A DNA stretch of 64,000 nucleotides, from the NCBI RefSeq assembly GCF_028289625.1, contig NZ_JANQOM010000040.1, positions 20,332-84,331 on the forward strand. Reading direction: 5' to 3'. Each line of letters begins with the position of its first letter. Positions within the stretch are counted from its first letter, which is position 1. The DNA comes from Winogradskyella sp. Its GTDB lineage: Bacteria; Bacteroidota; Bacteroidia; Flavobacteriales; Flavobacteriaceae. Both the position numbers and the translations under genes were made by a program. Of the stretch, positions 8,705 through 19,500 are shown in pieces. The notes below the pieces were generated by a model that was not told the DNA's origin, searched no databases, and saw only the letters and a list, made by a program, of their open reading frames with translations.

Positions 8705-9619
8705 ATGAAAATAAGACTATACTATATTTTAATCTTTTTTTGCTGCACTACACTATATGCGCAACAAGAACCACATTACACACAATACATGTATAATATG
8801 AGTATTGTTAATCCTGCATATGTGATTAATGAACCAAGTTTTGTTGAGGTGGGTACACTATATCGTACTCAATGGGTTGGTATCGACGGTGCACCTAGAA
8901 CAGCCAACGCCTTTGCTAATATTCCCTTAAGTGATAAAATAGAGATAAGCCTTAACTATCTTAATGATGAAATAGGAGATAATATAAAACAAACCGAAAA
9001 CATGTTTAGTGTGGATTTTGCTTATAAAATTAAGCTTAACGAGACCCTAAATATGTCTTTTGGAATGCGAGCGGGTTTTGATCATCTGAGCACAAATGTT
9101 TTTGAAAGTAATGTGAGCGGTGATTCTTTTTTTGATAATACGCAGAAGACTGTTCTTAATATAGGTGCAGGAGTGTTTATGTTTCACGAAGATTATTACG
9201 TAGGTCTATCGTCACCAAACTTATTACCGAATGAAATAGATGCAAACAACGATGTGTTTTACCAAAATGAACTTCATCTGTTTCTTATCGGTGGTTACGT
9301 TTTTGACATTAATAGTGATTTAAAACTGAAACCCTCAACAGTTGTGAAGTATGTTAATGGTGCGCCATTATCCTTTGATATTTCGGCAAATGCGTTATAT
9401 CAAGAGAAGTTTGAATTAGGTGTGTCTTACAGATATGATGATGCCTTTACAGCTATGGCAGGTGTAGAAGTATTTACAGGTTTAAGATTTGGTTATGCGT
9501 ACGACTTTAATACCAATGCGCTTAATGACTTTAATAACGGCAGTCACGAATTTATCTTAACCTATCGATTTGATGTCCTGGGATTAAGTAAAAAGTATTC
9601 ATCTCCGAGATTCTATTAA
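8705..9619 (+). CDS. PorP/SprF family type IX secretion outer-membrane protein
   Basis: A 304-residue outer-membrane beta-barrel of the PorP/SprF family. After a signal peptide ending in TTLYAQ the mature protein begins with the family hallmark QQEPHYTQYMYNMSIVNPAY. Barrel strands follow to the C-terminal aromatic strand near the end. In Flavobacterium johnsoniae SprF-like proteins are each dedicated to secretion of one type B cargo; the cargo here is encoded 10 bases upstream. The gene ends one base before the start of the OmpA/PD40 gene. I would not call it the general T9SS component PorP, which sits with porK/L/M/N; it is more likely a cargo-specific paralogue. Confidence 0.9.
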   Translation: MKIRLYYILIFFCCTTLYAQQEPHYTQYMYNMSIVNPAYVINEPSFVEVGTLYRTQWVGIDGAPRTANAFANIPLSDKIEISLNYLNDEIGDNIKQTENMFSVDFAYKIKLNETLNMSFGMRAGFDHLSTNVFESNVSGDSFFDNTQKTVLNIGAGVFMFHEDYYVGLSSPNLLPNEIDANNDVFYQNELHLFLIGGYVFDINSDLKLKPSTVVKYVNGAPLSFDISANALYQEKFELGVSYRYDDAFTAMAGVEVFTGLRFGYAYDFNTNALNDFNNGSHEFILTYRFDVLGLSKKYSSPRFY

Positions 9620-9620
9620 T

Positions 9621-11654
9621 ATGTTAAAAAAAATTATTTTATTCATACACTTGATAGCTGTTTCGCAGTTTGTGTTTTCCCAAGGAAAATCCAGAGCAGA
9701 TCGCTTTTTCGAAAAAGGAGATTATATCAATGCAGCAAAGTATTATGAAATTGATTTAGAAGATGAAAACCATAAGAAAGATCTGGAGAATATAGTCATC
9801 TCTTATTATAATATTTTTGAATACAGAAGGGCGTCACGTTATTTAAGACAATTGGTTAATGGAAGATTTGTAGAGACAGACAAAGCCTATGATAACGAGT
9901 TCAACTTTAAATTCTATCAGGTATTATCGGCTTTGGGCGATTATGAAAAAGGGCTTGATTATTTAAAGCTTTACAAAGAGAACAATTCAAAATCTTTTAA
10001 TAAAGAGGAGACTATAAATACCATTGAGGATTTTAGACTCATGGATTCTGATTATAAGATTAAATTGGCAGATTTTAATTCGTTGGCATCAGATTTTGGT
10101 GCCGTTCGTTTCAACGATCGTGTATACTTTACCTCCGACAGGGAAGACAATGCAAATGCATTATTTGAAAAGAAATTTAAATGGACACAAAGACGATTTT
10201 TAGACCTATATTCCATTAAAGTTTCAGAAAAGAATGAATCTCAAGGCGCAGCGTTAAAATTATCGGAGACTATTAATTCTAAATTCCATGAGGGTAACTT
10301 TTGTTTTAGTAAGGATGGCAAAACGCTATATATATCCCGAAGTAATGTCACAAAAGGTAAAAAGGAATTTGACGACAGTAAAAACAATAATATCCATTTA
10401 TACCAATCAAATTTTATTGATGGTGAATGGTCAGAACCAGAAAAATTGTCCTTTAACAAAAAAGAATTTTCTTATCAACATCCTGCATTAAGCCCAGATG
10501 GAAAAAGATTATATTTTTCTTCGAACCAAGAAGGCGGTATCGGAAATTTCGATTTGTATTATGTTGATATCAATGCAGACGGTAACTTTAGCGAACCTAT
10601 AAATTTGGGACCGACTGTTAATACCGAAAATAGGGAACATTTTCCCTTTATAAATAGTGAAGGCCACCTATTTTTTTCTTCAAATGGCCATTTAGGTTTA
10701 GGGATGCTAGACATCTTTGTGTCGGAGTTTGTGAATAATGAATTTACCCGACCTATAAATCTTGGAGCTCCTATCAATTCTCAATATGATGACTTTAATT
10801 TAAATTATTACAACAATACTCAAGGTTTCTTTGCTTCAAACAGAAAGCGAGCAGACGACAATATTTATAGTTTTAATCAAACAGGTGAGATTTTTATTAG
10901 GGAATACATTAATAAGTTCGTAATAAGGGATAAGGAAACAGAACAATACGTGCCAAATGTTTCCGTTACTTTAGCGGATAAAAGGGGAAATAAAATTTAT
11001 GAGAATGTATTAGACTCAATAGCGCGTTTTAATAAAAACCTCTTGGCAGGCAATTATGTATTAAATGCTACTAGCGAAAACTATAAAGAGGGTGCATTAA
11101 GGCTAAAGGTTTTGGAAGAGCAAGATCAAGAGCATATTTTATTACTTAATAAAATACCGCCTCCGCCACCACCAGATCCCGTAGAAATTATAATTGCCGA
11201 GAAAAAAATCGATGAGGATTTAAAAGAAGAGGATCCTAAACGTTTCGAAATGCTTACGGACATTGAAGGTCCGCCTATCGTAGAAAAGGACGGTAAATTG
11301 TTCTTTGAGCTAGAGCCTATTTATTTTGATTTCGATATGTGGAATATCCGCGAAGACTCTAAATTAGTATTAGATGAATTGGCCAAAAAGTTAGAGCGTT
11401 ATCCAGATATCTACATTAAAATCAGTGCCCATACGGATAGTAGAGGTACTGCGCGTTATAATCAAATTCTTTCAGAGAAGCGTGCTGAGTCTACAAGAAA
11501 CTATTTAGCATTGGTTGGCTACGTCAATGCAAGACGCATTAAATTTCAAGGATTTGGTGAACGTTTCCCGATTGTGGAATGCCCCGACAATGATTGTACA
11601 GAAGAAGAGTTTCAATTGAATAGACGCAGCGAGTTCGAAATCGTTGAATATTAG
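9621..11654 (+). CDS. OmpA family protein with TPR, PD40 propeller and peptidoglycan-binding domain
   Basis: A 677-residue periplasmic or outer-membrane-associated protein. In order: signal peptide (residues 1-20, ending VFSQ), TPR-like helical repeats (about 25-140), a WD40-like/PD40 beta-propeller (about 150-420, with repeated SPDGKRLYFSSN-type blades), a carboxypeptidase-regulatory-like domain (about 430-510), a proline-rich linker (PPPPPPDP) and an OmpA C-terminal domain (about 560-677). The OmpA domain has the peptidoglycan-binding stretch with ISAHTDSRGTARYNQ and the conserved NRRSEFEI end. This architecture is that of PorE and of the OmpA partners found downstream of sprF genes, which tether the T9SS assembly to the cell wall. 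It is the third gene of the operon that starts at 5920. Confidence 0.88.
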   Translation: MLKKIILFIHLIAVSQFVFSQGKSRADRFFEKGDYINAAKYYEIDLEDENHKKDLENIVISYYNIFEYRRASRYLRQLVNGRFVETDKAYDNEFNFKFYQVLSALGDYEKGLDYLKLYKENNSKSFNKEETINTIEDFRLMDSDYKIKLADFNSLASDFGAVRFNDRVYFTSDREDNANALFEKKFKWTQRRFLDLYSIKVSEKNESQGAALKLSETINSKFHEGNFCFSKDGKTLYISRSNVTKGKKEFDDSKNNNIHLYQSNFIDGEWSEPEKLSFNKKEFSYQHPALSPDGKRLYFSSNQEGGIGNFDLYYVDINADGNFSEPINLGPTVNTENREHFPFINSEGHLFFSSNGHLGLGMLDIFVSEFVNNEFTRPINLGAPINSQYDDFNLNYYNNTQGFFASNRKRADDNIYSFNQTGEIFIREYINKFVIRDKETEQYVPNVSVTLADKRGNKIYENVLDSIARFNKNLLAGNYVLNATSENYKEGALRLKVLEEQDQEHILLLNKIPPPPPPDPVEIIIAEKKIDEDLKEEDPKRFEMLTDIEGPPIVEKDGKLFFELEPIYFDFDMWNIREDSKLVLDELAKKLERYPDIYIKISAHTDSRGTARYNQILSEKRAESTRNYLALVGYVNARRIKFQGFGERFPIVECPDNDCTEEEFQLNRRSEFEIVEY

Positions 11655-11677
11655 ACTTCGTAAATTCAACAGCTAAT

Positions 11678-12316
11678 ATGTCCAAATACAAGTGTATTAT
11701 TTTCGATTGTGATGGGGTTTTAGTAGATAGCGAGCCATTAAGCAATCAGGTTATGGTAGAATTGGCCAACGAGCTTGGTGCAAACATAGATTTAGACTAT
11801 GCTTATCAACACTTTAAAGGAAATTCATTTCAGAATTGCTCAAATCAAATTTCGGCATTAATAGGGAAAGAAGTACCAAAGGATTTAGAGCTTCAATACA
11901 GGCAACGTTCTTCGGAAAAATTCAAGGCCGAAATTCAACCCATCGATGGTGTAAAAGAGTTATTGAGTAATTTAAGTATTTCTTATTGTGTGGCCTCAAG
12001 TGGTCCTAAGAGTAAAATTCGACTTAATTTACAACTCACAGGGTTGCTGCCTTATTTTGAAGGAAATATTTTCAGTTGTTATACTATTCAAAAATGGAAA
12101 CCAAATCCAGCAGTATTTCTATGGGCAGCAAGGACCATGGGATATGATTCAAAGGATTGTTTAGTGATAGAAGACAGTCTAACAGGAGTTGAGGCAGCGG
12201 TAAATGGAGGTTTTGATGTATTTGGATTTACCGCTCACGATTATAAGGACGAATTACAGAAAAAAGCGACCAAAACTTTCAAAAGTATGATTAGGTTACC
12301 AGAATTATTAGATTAA
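11678..12316 (+). CDS. HAD family hydrolase, subfamily IA
   Basis: A 212-residue phosphatase or phosphomutase of the haloacid dehalogenase superfamily. Motif I is FDCDGVLVDSEP at residues 8-19 (nucleophile D10 and acid/base D12), motif II is the serine in VASSGP, motif III the lysine in KWKPNP, and motif IV the acidic pair in VIEDSLTG. A four-helix cap inserted after motif I makes it type C1. The closest type is beta-phosphoglucomutase/6-phosphogluconate phosphatase-like, but specificity is not readable. It begins 23 bases after the OmpA gene and may be read through from that operon. Confidence 0.86.
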   Translation: MSKYKCIIFDCDGVLVDSEPLSNQVMVELANELGANIDLDYAYQHFKGNSFQNCSNQISALIGKEVPKDLELQYRQRSSEKFKAEIQPIDGVKELLSNLSISYCVASSGPKSKIRLNLQLTGLLPYFEGNIFSCYTIQKWKPNPAVFLWAARTMGYDSKDCLVIEDSLTGVEAAVNGGFDVFGFTAHDYKDELQKKATKTFKSMIRLPELLD

Positions 12317-12352
12317 AAGGGTAATTTCTATATTTATGAAAAAATAGGGTTT

Positions 12353-15300
12353 ATGCTAAGAAAATTATTCTACTACAATTTTTTCCTTTTTTCCTATCTA
12401 CTTACAGTAATGACTACTTTTATAAGCTATGCGCAAACTTTTGATCGTGTAGAAGATATTGTTGGCTTAGGTGTGTTAGAGGACAATAACGGAGTTGCCG
12501 TTGCAGATTATGATGGGGATAATGATTTAGATATTTTTGTTGTTGCCAAAGCAAAGGATAATCCACAAAATCCCCGAACAATAAGCCGATTATTTCGTAA
12601 TGATAACGACGGTTCATTTACAGATGTAACTCTAATAGCGGGTTTTACAGATTTGTATACAGATAGTGATTCAGATGATTTTTTGGGATTAGCAGGCTTT
12701 AAATATGGGGCTTATTGGGGGGACTATAATAATGATGGTTTCCCGGATTTGTTTATGACCTTTCTAGACAGGGTGCAATTATGGCGTAATCAGGGAGATG
12801 GTACATTTACCAATATAATACAATCTTCAGGAATCACTGAGGTCAATGGATGCGGCAATACGGGTGCTACATGGTTTGATTATAACAATGACGGTTTTTT
12901 AGACCTCTTTATTGCTGATTGGCAACGCTGTGGTCAAAATAAACTATATCTTAATAATGGCGATGAGAGCTTTCAAGCTATTGGTGAGTCGACAGGTATA
13001 TCTAGCACTGAAAACTATGCTAGTTTTGTTGGGTTACCATTTGATTTTAATACAGATGGGTTTATCGATTTATACGTAACTAACGATGTACACCATCCCA
13101 ATGAATTGTTCATTAACCAAAATGGATTTAGTTTTTTAGACGAGGCTGCTAACTATAATATAAATACTACGGGTGAGGATATGGCCATTACTATAGGTGA
13201 TTATAACTTAGATGGTGATTTCGATTTTTTTATAACAGCAATAGATTTAAACTTTTTGCTAACAAATAATGGTGATGGAACATTTACTGAGACCGCATCA
13301 GATTTTGGTATTAATAATACCTTGTGGTCTTGGGGCACTAAGTTCTCTGATTTCGATTTAGATAGTGATGAGGATTTGATCATTGTAAACGGTTATTTTT
13401 TACAAGATAGAGCAAACGAACCTAATTTTTACTTCAAGAATTTGTTTGCAGAGGGACAAGCCACGTTTCAAGATATCTCTACGAGTTTAGGTTTAGATGA
13501 ATTGGGAACAAGTGTTGAAGCCTTGGATTTTGATTACGACAATGATGGAGATATAGATTTATTGGTTACTAACAGTAATAAAGAATGCTTTTTTTATGAA
13601 AACAGGCTTTTAAATTTTGATGATACCGAGACGTCCCAGAACTGGCTGAAAGTCCAATTGGAAGGAACAACATCAAATCGAGATGCCATAGGGACAACCT
13701 TGACCATTACTACGGCCAACGGTATCCTTAAGCGTTATTATTCTGGTGTCGGGTTTTTGGGTCAGAGTTTGCAGGGCGTTCATTTTGGGCTTGGTAATGC
13801 CACGGAGGTCCTTAGTCTGGAAGTTAAATGGCCTTCGGGTGTATCAGATATTTATAATAATATAGGTACCAATAAAACCATTAAACTAACCGAGGATGTC
13901 GATTTGGAAGTATTGGACATCCTACCGAGCCAAAAGATTTATGGTTGTACAGATTCGGTTTCGTGTAATTATAATCCAGATGCTGTTCTAGATGATGGTT
14001 CTTGTGCTTATTTGCCATCTCAAGATATTGTTGGCAATACAAGTTCTTCATTTTTAAGGACAGAGACCTATACTTATAACATTTCTCCTGGTTCCACAGT
14101 TCATTGGCAAGTTATGGGAGGAGAAATATTAGAGGGTGAAGATACTGACACGATTTTAGTGAGATGGCATTTGGAAGAAACAGGTCGTGTTTCTGTAATT
14201 GAGTCAGACAATCAGTGTTCAAGTTTGGTAGTGGCTATTGATATTAATTTAGGTGTAGGCAATTTGCCTGAAGATATATCTATTGCTAGACTCTGGAATG
14301 AAGCCCTATTGGAAGCTATTAGGGATGATTTTGCAAGACCGACGGTACACGCCAGAAATTTATTTCATACCAGTTTGGCGATGTATGACATTTGGTCAAT
14401 TTATGATGATATGGCAACGCCTTATCTCATTGGAAATACTGTAAATGGTTATTCAAGTGCATTAGAAGATTTTATCCCAAGTGAAGACTTAGAGATCTCT
14501 GTAAATAAATCAATAAGTTATGCAATGTATCGTCTTTTGTCGCATCGTTTTCAAAACTCGCCTGGTGTCGATGAAACACAGTCACGATTAGATTTGTTAA
14601 TGGATAGACTTGGTTATAATACAAATTTCATATCGTTGATGTATGAAGACGGAGATGCAGCCGCCTTTGGTAATTTTGTAGCTCAGACAATCATAGATTA
14701 TGGTTTGCAAGACGGGTCGAGGGAGGCTACTGGATACGACAATGCTTATTATGAACCTGTTAATCAAGCTTATGCACTTGATATTAACGACAATCCACCT
14801 ATTAATGACCCAAATCGATGGCAACCTTTGGGCCTCGACACCTTTATAGATCAAGGTGGTAACCTAGTAGATGGCAACGTACCGCCGTTTTTAAGCCCGG
14901 AATGGGGAAATGTGTTTGGATTTGCCTTAAAGGAAGAGGATATGGTGGTATATGAAAGAGATGGGAATAATTACAATGTTTTTCATGATCCATCACATCC
15001 ACCCTATATAAGTTTAACCGAAGATAATACTGATAGTGACCATTATAAATGGGGATTCACTATGGTATCTGTTTGGCAAGCACATTTAGACCAAACTGAT
15101 GGTGTGATGTGGGATATTTCACCTAATTCAATAGGTAATGTGGATATTAGTACATTTCCAACCAATTATTCAGATTACCCAAGTTTTTATGATTATTTCA
15201 ATGGTGGATCCAATAGTAACGGTCATGCCTTAAATCCCATAACTGGAAGTCCTTATGAAGTAAATATGGTGCCGAGAGGCGACTATGCCAGAGTTCTTGC

Positions 15301-16381
15301 TGAGTTTTGGGCTGATGGGCCTGATTCAGAAACGCCACCTGGCCATTGGTTTACTATATTAAATTATGTAAACGATCACCCTTTATTTGAAAAACGATTT
15401 GAAGGTGTGGGTGAAATATTAAATCCATTAGAATGGGATGTTAAGGCCTATTTTATTCTTGGTGGTGGTATGCACGATGCCGCAATTTCTGCTTGGAGTG
15501 TAAAGGGATGGTACGATTATATTCGCCCTATTTCAGCAATACGTGCTATGGCAGAGCGTGGTCAGAGCACTGATAACACCTTACCAAATTATGATCATGG
15601 TGGAATACCATTGATAAATGGTTATATAGAAGTTGTTGAGATGGATGATCCATTAGCTGGGTCTGCCAATCAGCATGTTGGAAAGATAAAGCTTTACACT
15701 TGGCGAGGTCATGATTTTATTGATGATACAGAAACAAATCAAGCTGGAGTAGGATGGATTCTGGCTGAAGATTGGTATCCATATCAGCGCCCTACTTTTG
15801 TTACGCCGCCCTTTGCAGGCTATGTTTCGGGACATTCTACATATTCTAGGACCGCTGCAGAGTTAATGACCATGATGACAGGGAGTGAATTTTTCCCAGG
15901 TGGTTTAGGTGAATTTGTGGCAAAGGCCAACGAGTTTTTGGTTTTTGAAGATGGCCCTTCGGTGGATGTAGTGTTGCAATGGGCAACCTATAGAGATGCT
16001 TCAGACCAAACCAGCCTTAGTAGAATTTGGGGAGGTATCCATCCACCAGCGGATGATATTCCTGGACGCTTTATTGGACAGGCTGTTGCAGAGGATACTT
16101 TTGATTTTGCTGTACCTTATTTTAATGGTTCGTTGAGTATCGATGAGCATAAACAACCAATGACTCTTTATCCAAACCCAACAACCCATAGAGAGATTTA
16201 TATCACTAATACCAATGGTGCGGAGAACATAGAGGTCTTTGATATTAGCGGCAGAAAAATAGATTTGGCGAACAGAACCCACAATGGCAGTATTACAAGG
16301 TTGGAATTCGGGAATACGGCTTCGGGCCTTTACGTGTTGAAAATTGATAATACTTCAAAGATGATTGCAGTGAATAGGTAA
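12353..16381 (+). CDS. FG-GAP/UnbV repeat protein fused to vanadium haloperoxidase domain, T9SS cargo
   Basis: A 1342-residue secreted fusion. Signal peptide (1-27, ending ISYAQ). Residues about 30-430 hold FG-GAP/VCBS calcium-binding repeats (DYDGDNDLDIFV, DYNNDGFPDLFM, DYNNDGFLDLFI, DYDNDGDIDLLV), followed by an ASPIC/UnbV domain (about 432-520). A short cysteine module (GCTDSVSCNYNPDA, about 535) and an Ig/PKD-like domain follow. Residues about 635-1250 form a vanadium-dependent haloperoxidase/PAP2-type helical domain. All vanadate ligands of chloroperoxidase are in place and correctly spaced: K1051-x6-R1058-P, S1159-G1160-H1161 and S1223-R1224-x3-G-x-H1230-x3-D1234. The last about 75 residues are a T9SS type A sorting domain starting LYPNPT. 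Function is either halide oxidation or phosphatase activity at the cell surface or outside. The domain order is unusual. Confidence 0.87.
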   Translation: MLRKLFYYNFFLFSYLLTVMTTFISYAQTFDRVEDIVGLGVLEDNNGVAVADYDGDNDLDIFVVAKAKDNPQNPRTISRLFRNDNDGSFTDVTLIAGFTDLYTDSDSDDFLGLAGFKYGAYWGDYNNDGFPDLFMTFLDRVQLWRNQGDGTFTNIIQSSGITEVNGCGNTGATWFDYNNDGFLDLFIADWQRCGQNKLYLNNGDESFQAIGESTGISSTENYASFVGLPFDFNTDGFIDLYVTNDVHHPNELFINQNGFSFLDEAANYNINTTGEDMAITIGDYNLDGDFDFFITAIDLNFLLTNNGDGTFTETASDFGINNTLWSWGTKFSDFDLDSDEDLIIVNGYFLQDRANEPNFYFKNLFAEGQATFQDISTSLGLDELGTSVEALDFDYDNDGDIDLLVTNSNKECFFYENRLLNFDDTETSQNWLKVQLEGTTSNRDAIGTTLTITTANGILKRYYSGVGFLGQSLQGVHFGLGNATEVLSLEVKWPSGVSDIYNNIGTNKTIKLTEDVDLEVLDILPSQKIYGCTDSVSCNYNPDAVLDDGSCAYLPSQDIVGNTSSSFLRTETYTYNISPGSTVHWQVMGGEILEGEDTDTILVRWHLEETGRVSVIESDNQCSSLVVAIDINLGVGNLPEDISIARLWNEALLEAIRDDFARPTVHARNLFHTSLAMYDIWSIYDDMATPYLIGNTVNGYSSALEDFIPSEDLEISVNKSISYAMYRLLSHRFQNSPGVDETQSRLDLLMDRLGYNTNFISLMYEDGDAAAFGNFVAQTIIDYGLQDGSREATGYDNAYYEPVNQAYALDINDNPPINDPNRWQPLGLDTFIDQGGNLVDGNVPPFLSPEWGNVFGFALKEEDMVVYERDGNNYNVFHDPSHPPYISLTEDNTDSDHYKWGFTMVSVWQAHLDQTDGVMWDISPNSIGNVDISTFPTNYSDYPSFYDYFNGGSNSNGHALNPITGSPYEVNMVPRGDYARVLAEFWADGPDSETPPGHWFTILNYVNDHPLFEKRFEGVGEILNPLEWDVKAYFILGGGMHDAAISAWSVKGWYDYIRPISAIRAMAERGQSTDNTLPNYDHGGIPLINGYIEVVEMDDPLAGSANQHVGKIKLYTWRGHDFIDDTETNQAGVGWILAEDWYPYQRPTFVTPPFAGYVSGHSTYSRTAAELMTMMTGSEFFPGGLGEFVAKANEFLVFEDGPSVDVVLQWATYRDASDQTSLSRIWGGIHPPADDIPGRFIGQAVAEDTFDFAVPYFNGSLSIDEHKQPMTLYPNPTTHREIYITNTNGAENIEVFDISGRKIDLANRTHNGSITRLEFGNTASGLYVLKIDNTSKMIAVNR

Positions 16382-16482
16382 CACCTTATCACTTAGATTC
16401 GATGTAAAATTCTTTCATTTTTTATAATTCCTCCTTAAATAACTTTTAGTCGATTTTTTATGTTTTTAATCGATTTGCAAGA

Positions 16483-16510
16483 TTGATGATAAATAATTAA
16501 CATATTTTTA
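16483..16510 (+). promoter_or_regulatory. Candidate promoter of the 16540 gene
   Basis: TTG at 16483-16485, a 17-base spacer and TATTTTTA at 16503-16510 match the phylum consensus except for the last base. The distance to the ATG is 29 bases. The 158-base gap before this gene holds no hairpin of note, so transcript start here is the simplest reading. Confidence 0.4.
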
Positions 16511-16539
16511 ATGAATTACTAACTTTAACATATGCTTTT

Positions 16540-19500
16540 ATGAAAAAAATTACGTTTTTATGTCTTGTTATGTCGATTTTTTGCTGGCAAGGCCATGCGC
16601 AACTTGTTCCTGATGATACTTGTACTACAAGTTTTACAGATATTAGTGGCACTGGCACAGATTTAGCTTTGACTGATGAAAGTGAGGCCAACATTACTTT
16701 ATCTTTTGCTTTTGAATTAGACGGTGTATCATCATCAGATTTACGTGTCGGTAATAATGGTGGTGTATTGTTTAATGCAACTACAGGTGATGTAACTACA
16801 ACATCGAGCCCAACAGCCCAAGGTTTTTATCCTTTAGCTACGGATATAGGTGATGATTTTGGTGCTGTATACTGGGAAGAAATAGGATCAGCTCCGAACC
16901 GTATTTTAGTAGTACAATGGAATGATAGACCGCATTATGACGCCGCTACATTTGGTCAAACTACAGGAGGTGGTACGTTTCAATTACTTTTGTATGAAAC
17001 AACTAATGAAATTAGATTTATTTATGAAGATTTGATTTTTGATGATCCTACTTTTGATGATGGTATAACAGCAGGTGTTCATGTAATTGGTGCTAATGGT
17101 ACTTATACTTACTCATTAGAATCTTCTCTTGCAGGGATATCTTGTGTAGAATGGAACGCGCCTGCTTGTCCTTTTCCTTCAAACTTAACAGCAACAAGTA
17201 TTAGTACAGATAGTGCTCTTTTAGGTTGGACAGAAACAGGTTCTGCTACAACTTGGAATATAGAAGTTGTAGATGTAGATGCTAATCCTCCAGGAACTTC
17301 TACAGGAACACCTACTGAAACAGGTGTAACAAATCCTTACATGCAAATGGGTTTAACATCAAATACTAATTATGAATTTTACGTACAAGCCATTTGTGGA
17401 GGCGATACTAGCGAATGGGTAGGTCCTTTTGCTTTTGCAACGGAATGTCTAGTGTTTACACCAGATTATAGTGCAGATATGAGTACGAATGTCCCTGACT
17501 GTTGGGAAGAGGCTGGTAGTGGTACTCCAGCAACCGGACCTGGTGACTTTGGTAGTGGTCTTTGGTTTGCGAGTAATCATAATGGCACACCTAGTAACGT
17601 AATTAATTTGTTTTTTGACAATAGAGAAGACTGGATTATTTCTCCAGAATTTGACTTATCTTCAGCCACAGTACCTGAGCTTGTTGTTTATGTGGCTTTA
17701 ACGGAATCTACTACTAGTGGATCTGGAGCAGATTTAGGCTCCGATGATTTAGTAGCATTATTAATGACTACTGATGGTGGGGCTAATTGGACTACGATGC
17801 AATCTTGGGAACAGGGAGACGTACCTACGGATGTAGGCGAACAAATAACCTATGATTTATCTGCCGTCACCGGTAATGTGCAATTTGCCTTTTACGGGAG
17901 TGATGGTCCTGTAAATGATGATGAGGACATCTATTTTCATGTAAGTCAATTTACTGTTAGAGAAGCACCTACCGCCGCACCAGACTGTCCTGCAAATGTA
18001 GTAGGAACTCCTGATGCAAGTTGCGGTAATTTTGTAAACGATATATCTTGGATGGCTAGTACCGGTGCAGATGGTTATAACATTACTCTAGGTACAACAC
18101 CAGGTGGAAATGATGTAGAAGATAACACGGACCTAGGTGATGTAACCAATTATACATTTGAGGGTACAGCAAATACAACGTATTATTATACTATTACTGC
18201 ATATAATAGTTTTGGAAGTTCTGCTGGTTGTACTGAAGGTGACTTCACTACGGCAATGGACACTTGTTACTGTATTCCACCTTCAACTAGTACCAATACT
18301 ACTACATTGATAGATGATGTAACAACAACAGGTGCACTATCGGATATATCTAATACAGATACTGGTCTATCGATGGATCGTTATGGCGACTTTACAGCAA
18401 CTAATTCTGTTACAAGCTTTGCAAATGGTACTTTTGATTTTTCAGTTGAAATTGAAGGTGGAACGGTTGGTTGTGCGATTTGGGTTGATTGGAACAATGA
18501 TTTCGTATTTGATCCTTCTACAGAAGTTGTGTATAATACAACAGCTTTTGGAAGTGGACCTTTTACGGGCACGATTACTGTTCCAGGTAGTGCAGCTAAT
18601 GGAGATTATAGAATGCGTATAATGATAGATTTTAATGATTCTAATCCAGATGACGATGCTTGTGCTTATAATTTTGAAAGAGGAGAAACGGAAGATTATA
18701 CACTAACTGTAACCGATGCTCCAACAGATACATTTGATTTTTTCAATCTTCAATTTCCAGCAACAGGTAATATTGAAACAGGTGATGAGTTTTTGGTATT
18801 TGCACAGGCCTTTGAATCGGGTCTTACCGATGCCTCGGATATGCCTGCAACAGGTGTTGAAGCTTGGATAGGTTACAGCACAGTAGATTCAAGCCCAGAT
18901 ACGGATGCTGACTGGACTTGGGTAGCTGCTGCCACTAATCCTGGTTTTGATTTTACACAAAATAACGATGAATATTTCTTAGATCTTGGAGCTGAAGTAG
19001 GTGCGGGCACCTATTATTATGCAAGCAGATGGAGGCTTAACAGTGGGCCTTTCACTTATGGCGGTATTTTACCCGATGGTTCCAATGGTGGTGAATGGGG
19101 TACTGGTGGTTTTGCATCTGGTGTTTTAACCGTGACTGACCCTCCACCTCCTGCGAATGATGATTGCTCTGGTGCAATTGCACTTACACCAGGAGCTATT
19201 TTTGATGATAATCCTATTGATGGGACGGTAGCCTTTGCTACTGCTGATGCCGAGGATGTAGACACTTGTGGTGAACCTGGCCCAGGTGTATGGTATTCAG
19301 TTGTTGTTCCTGCTAGTGGTGATATTACCATCGAAATAGGAGATACTTCAGGTGGTGGTACAGGTTTTGATTCTGTAATTGAAGCCTTTTCAGGTACTTG
19401 TGGGGCCTTAACATCTATCGATTGTGACGATGATGGTGTTCCTGGTTTTGCTGATAACTATTCATTGTTAGAGCTTTCAGGGCTTACACCTGGAGAGACA

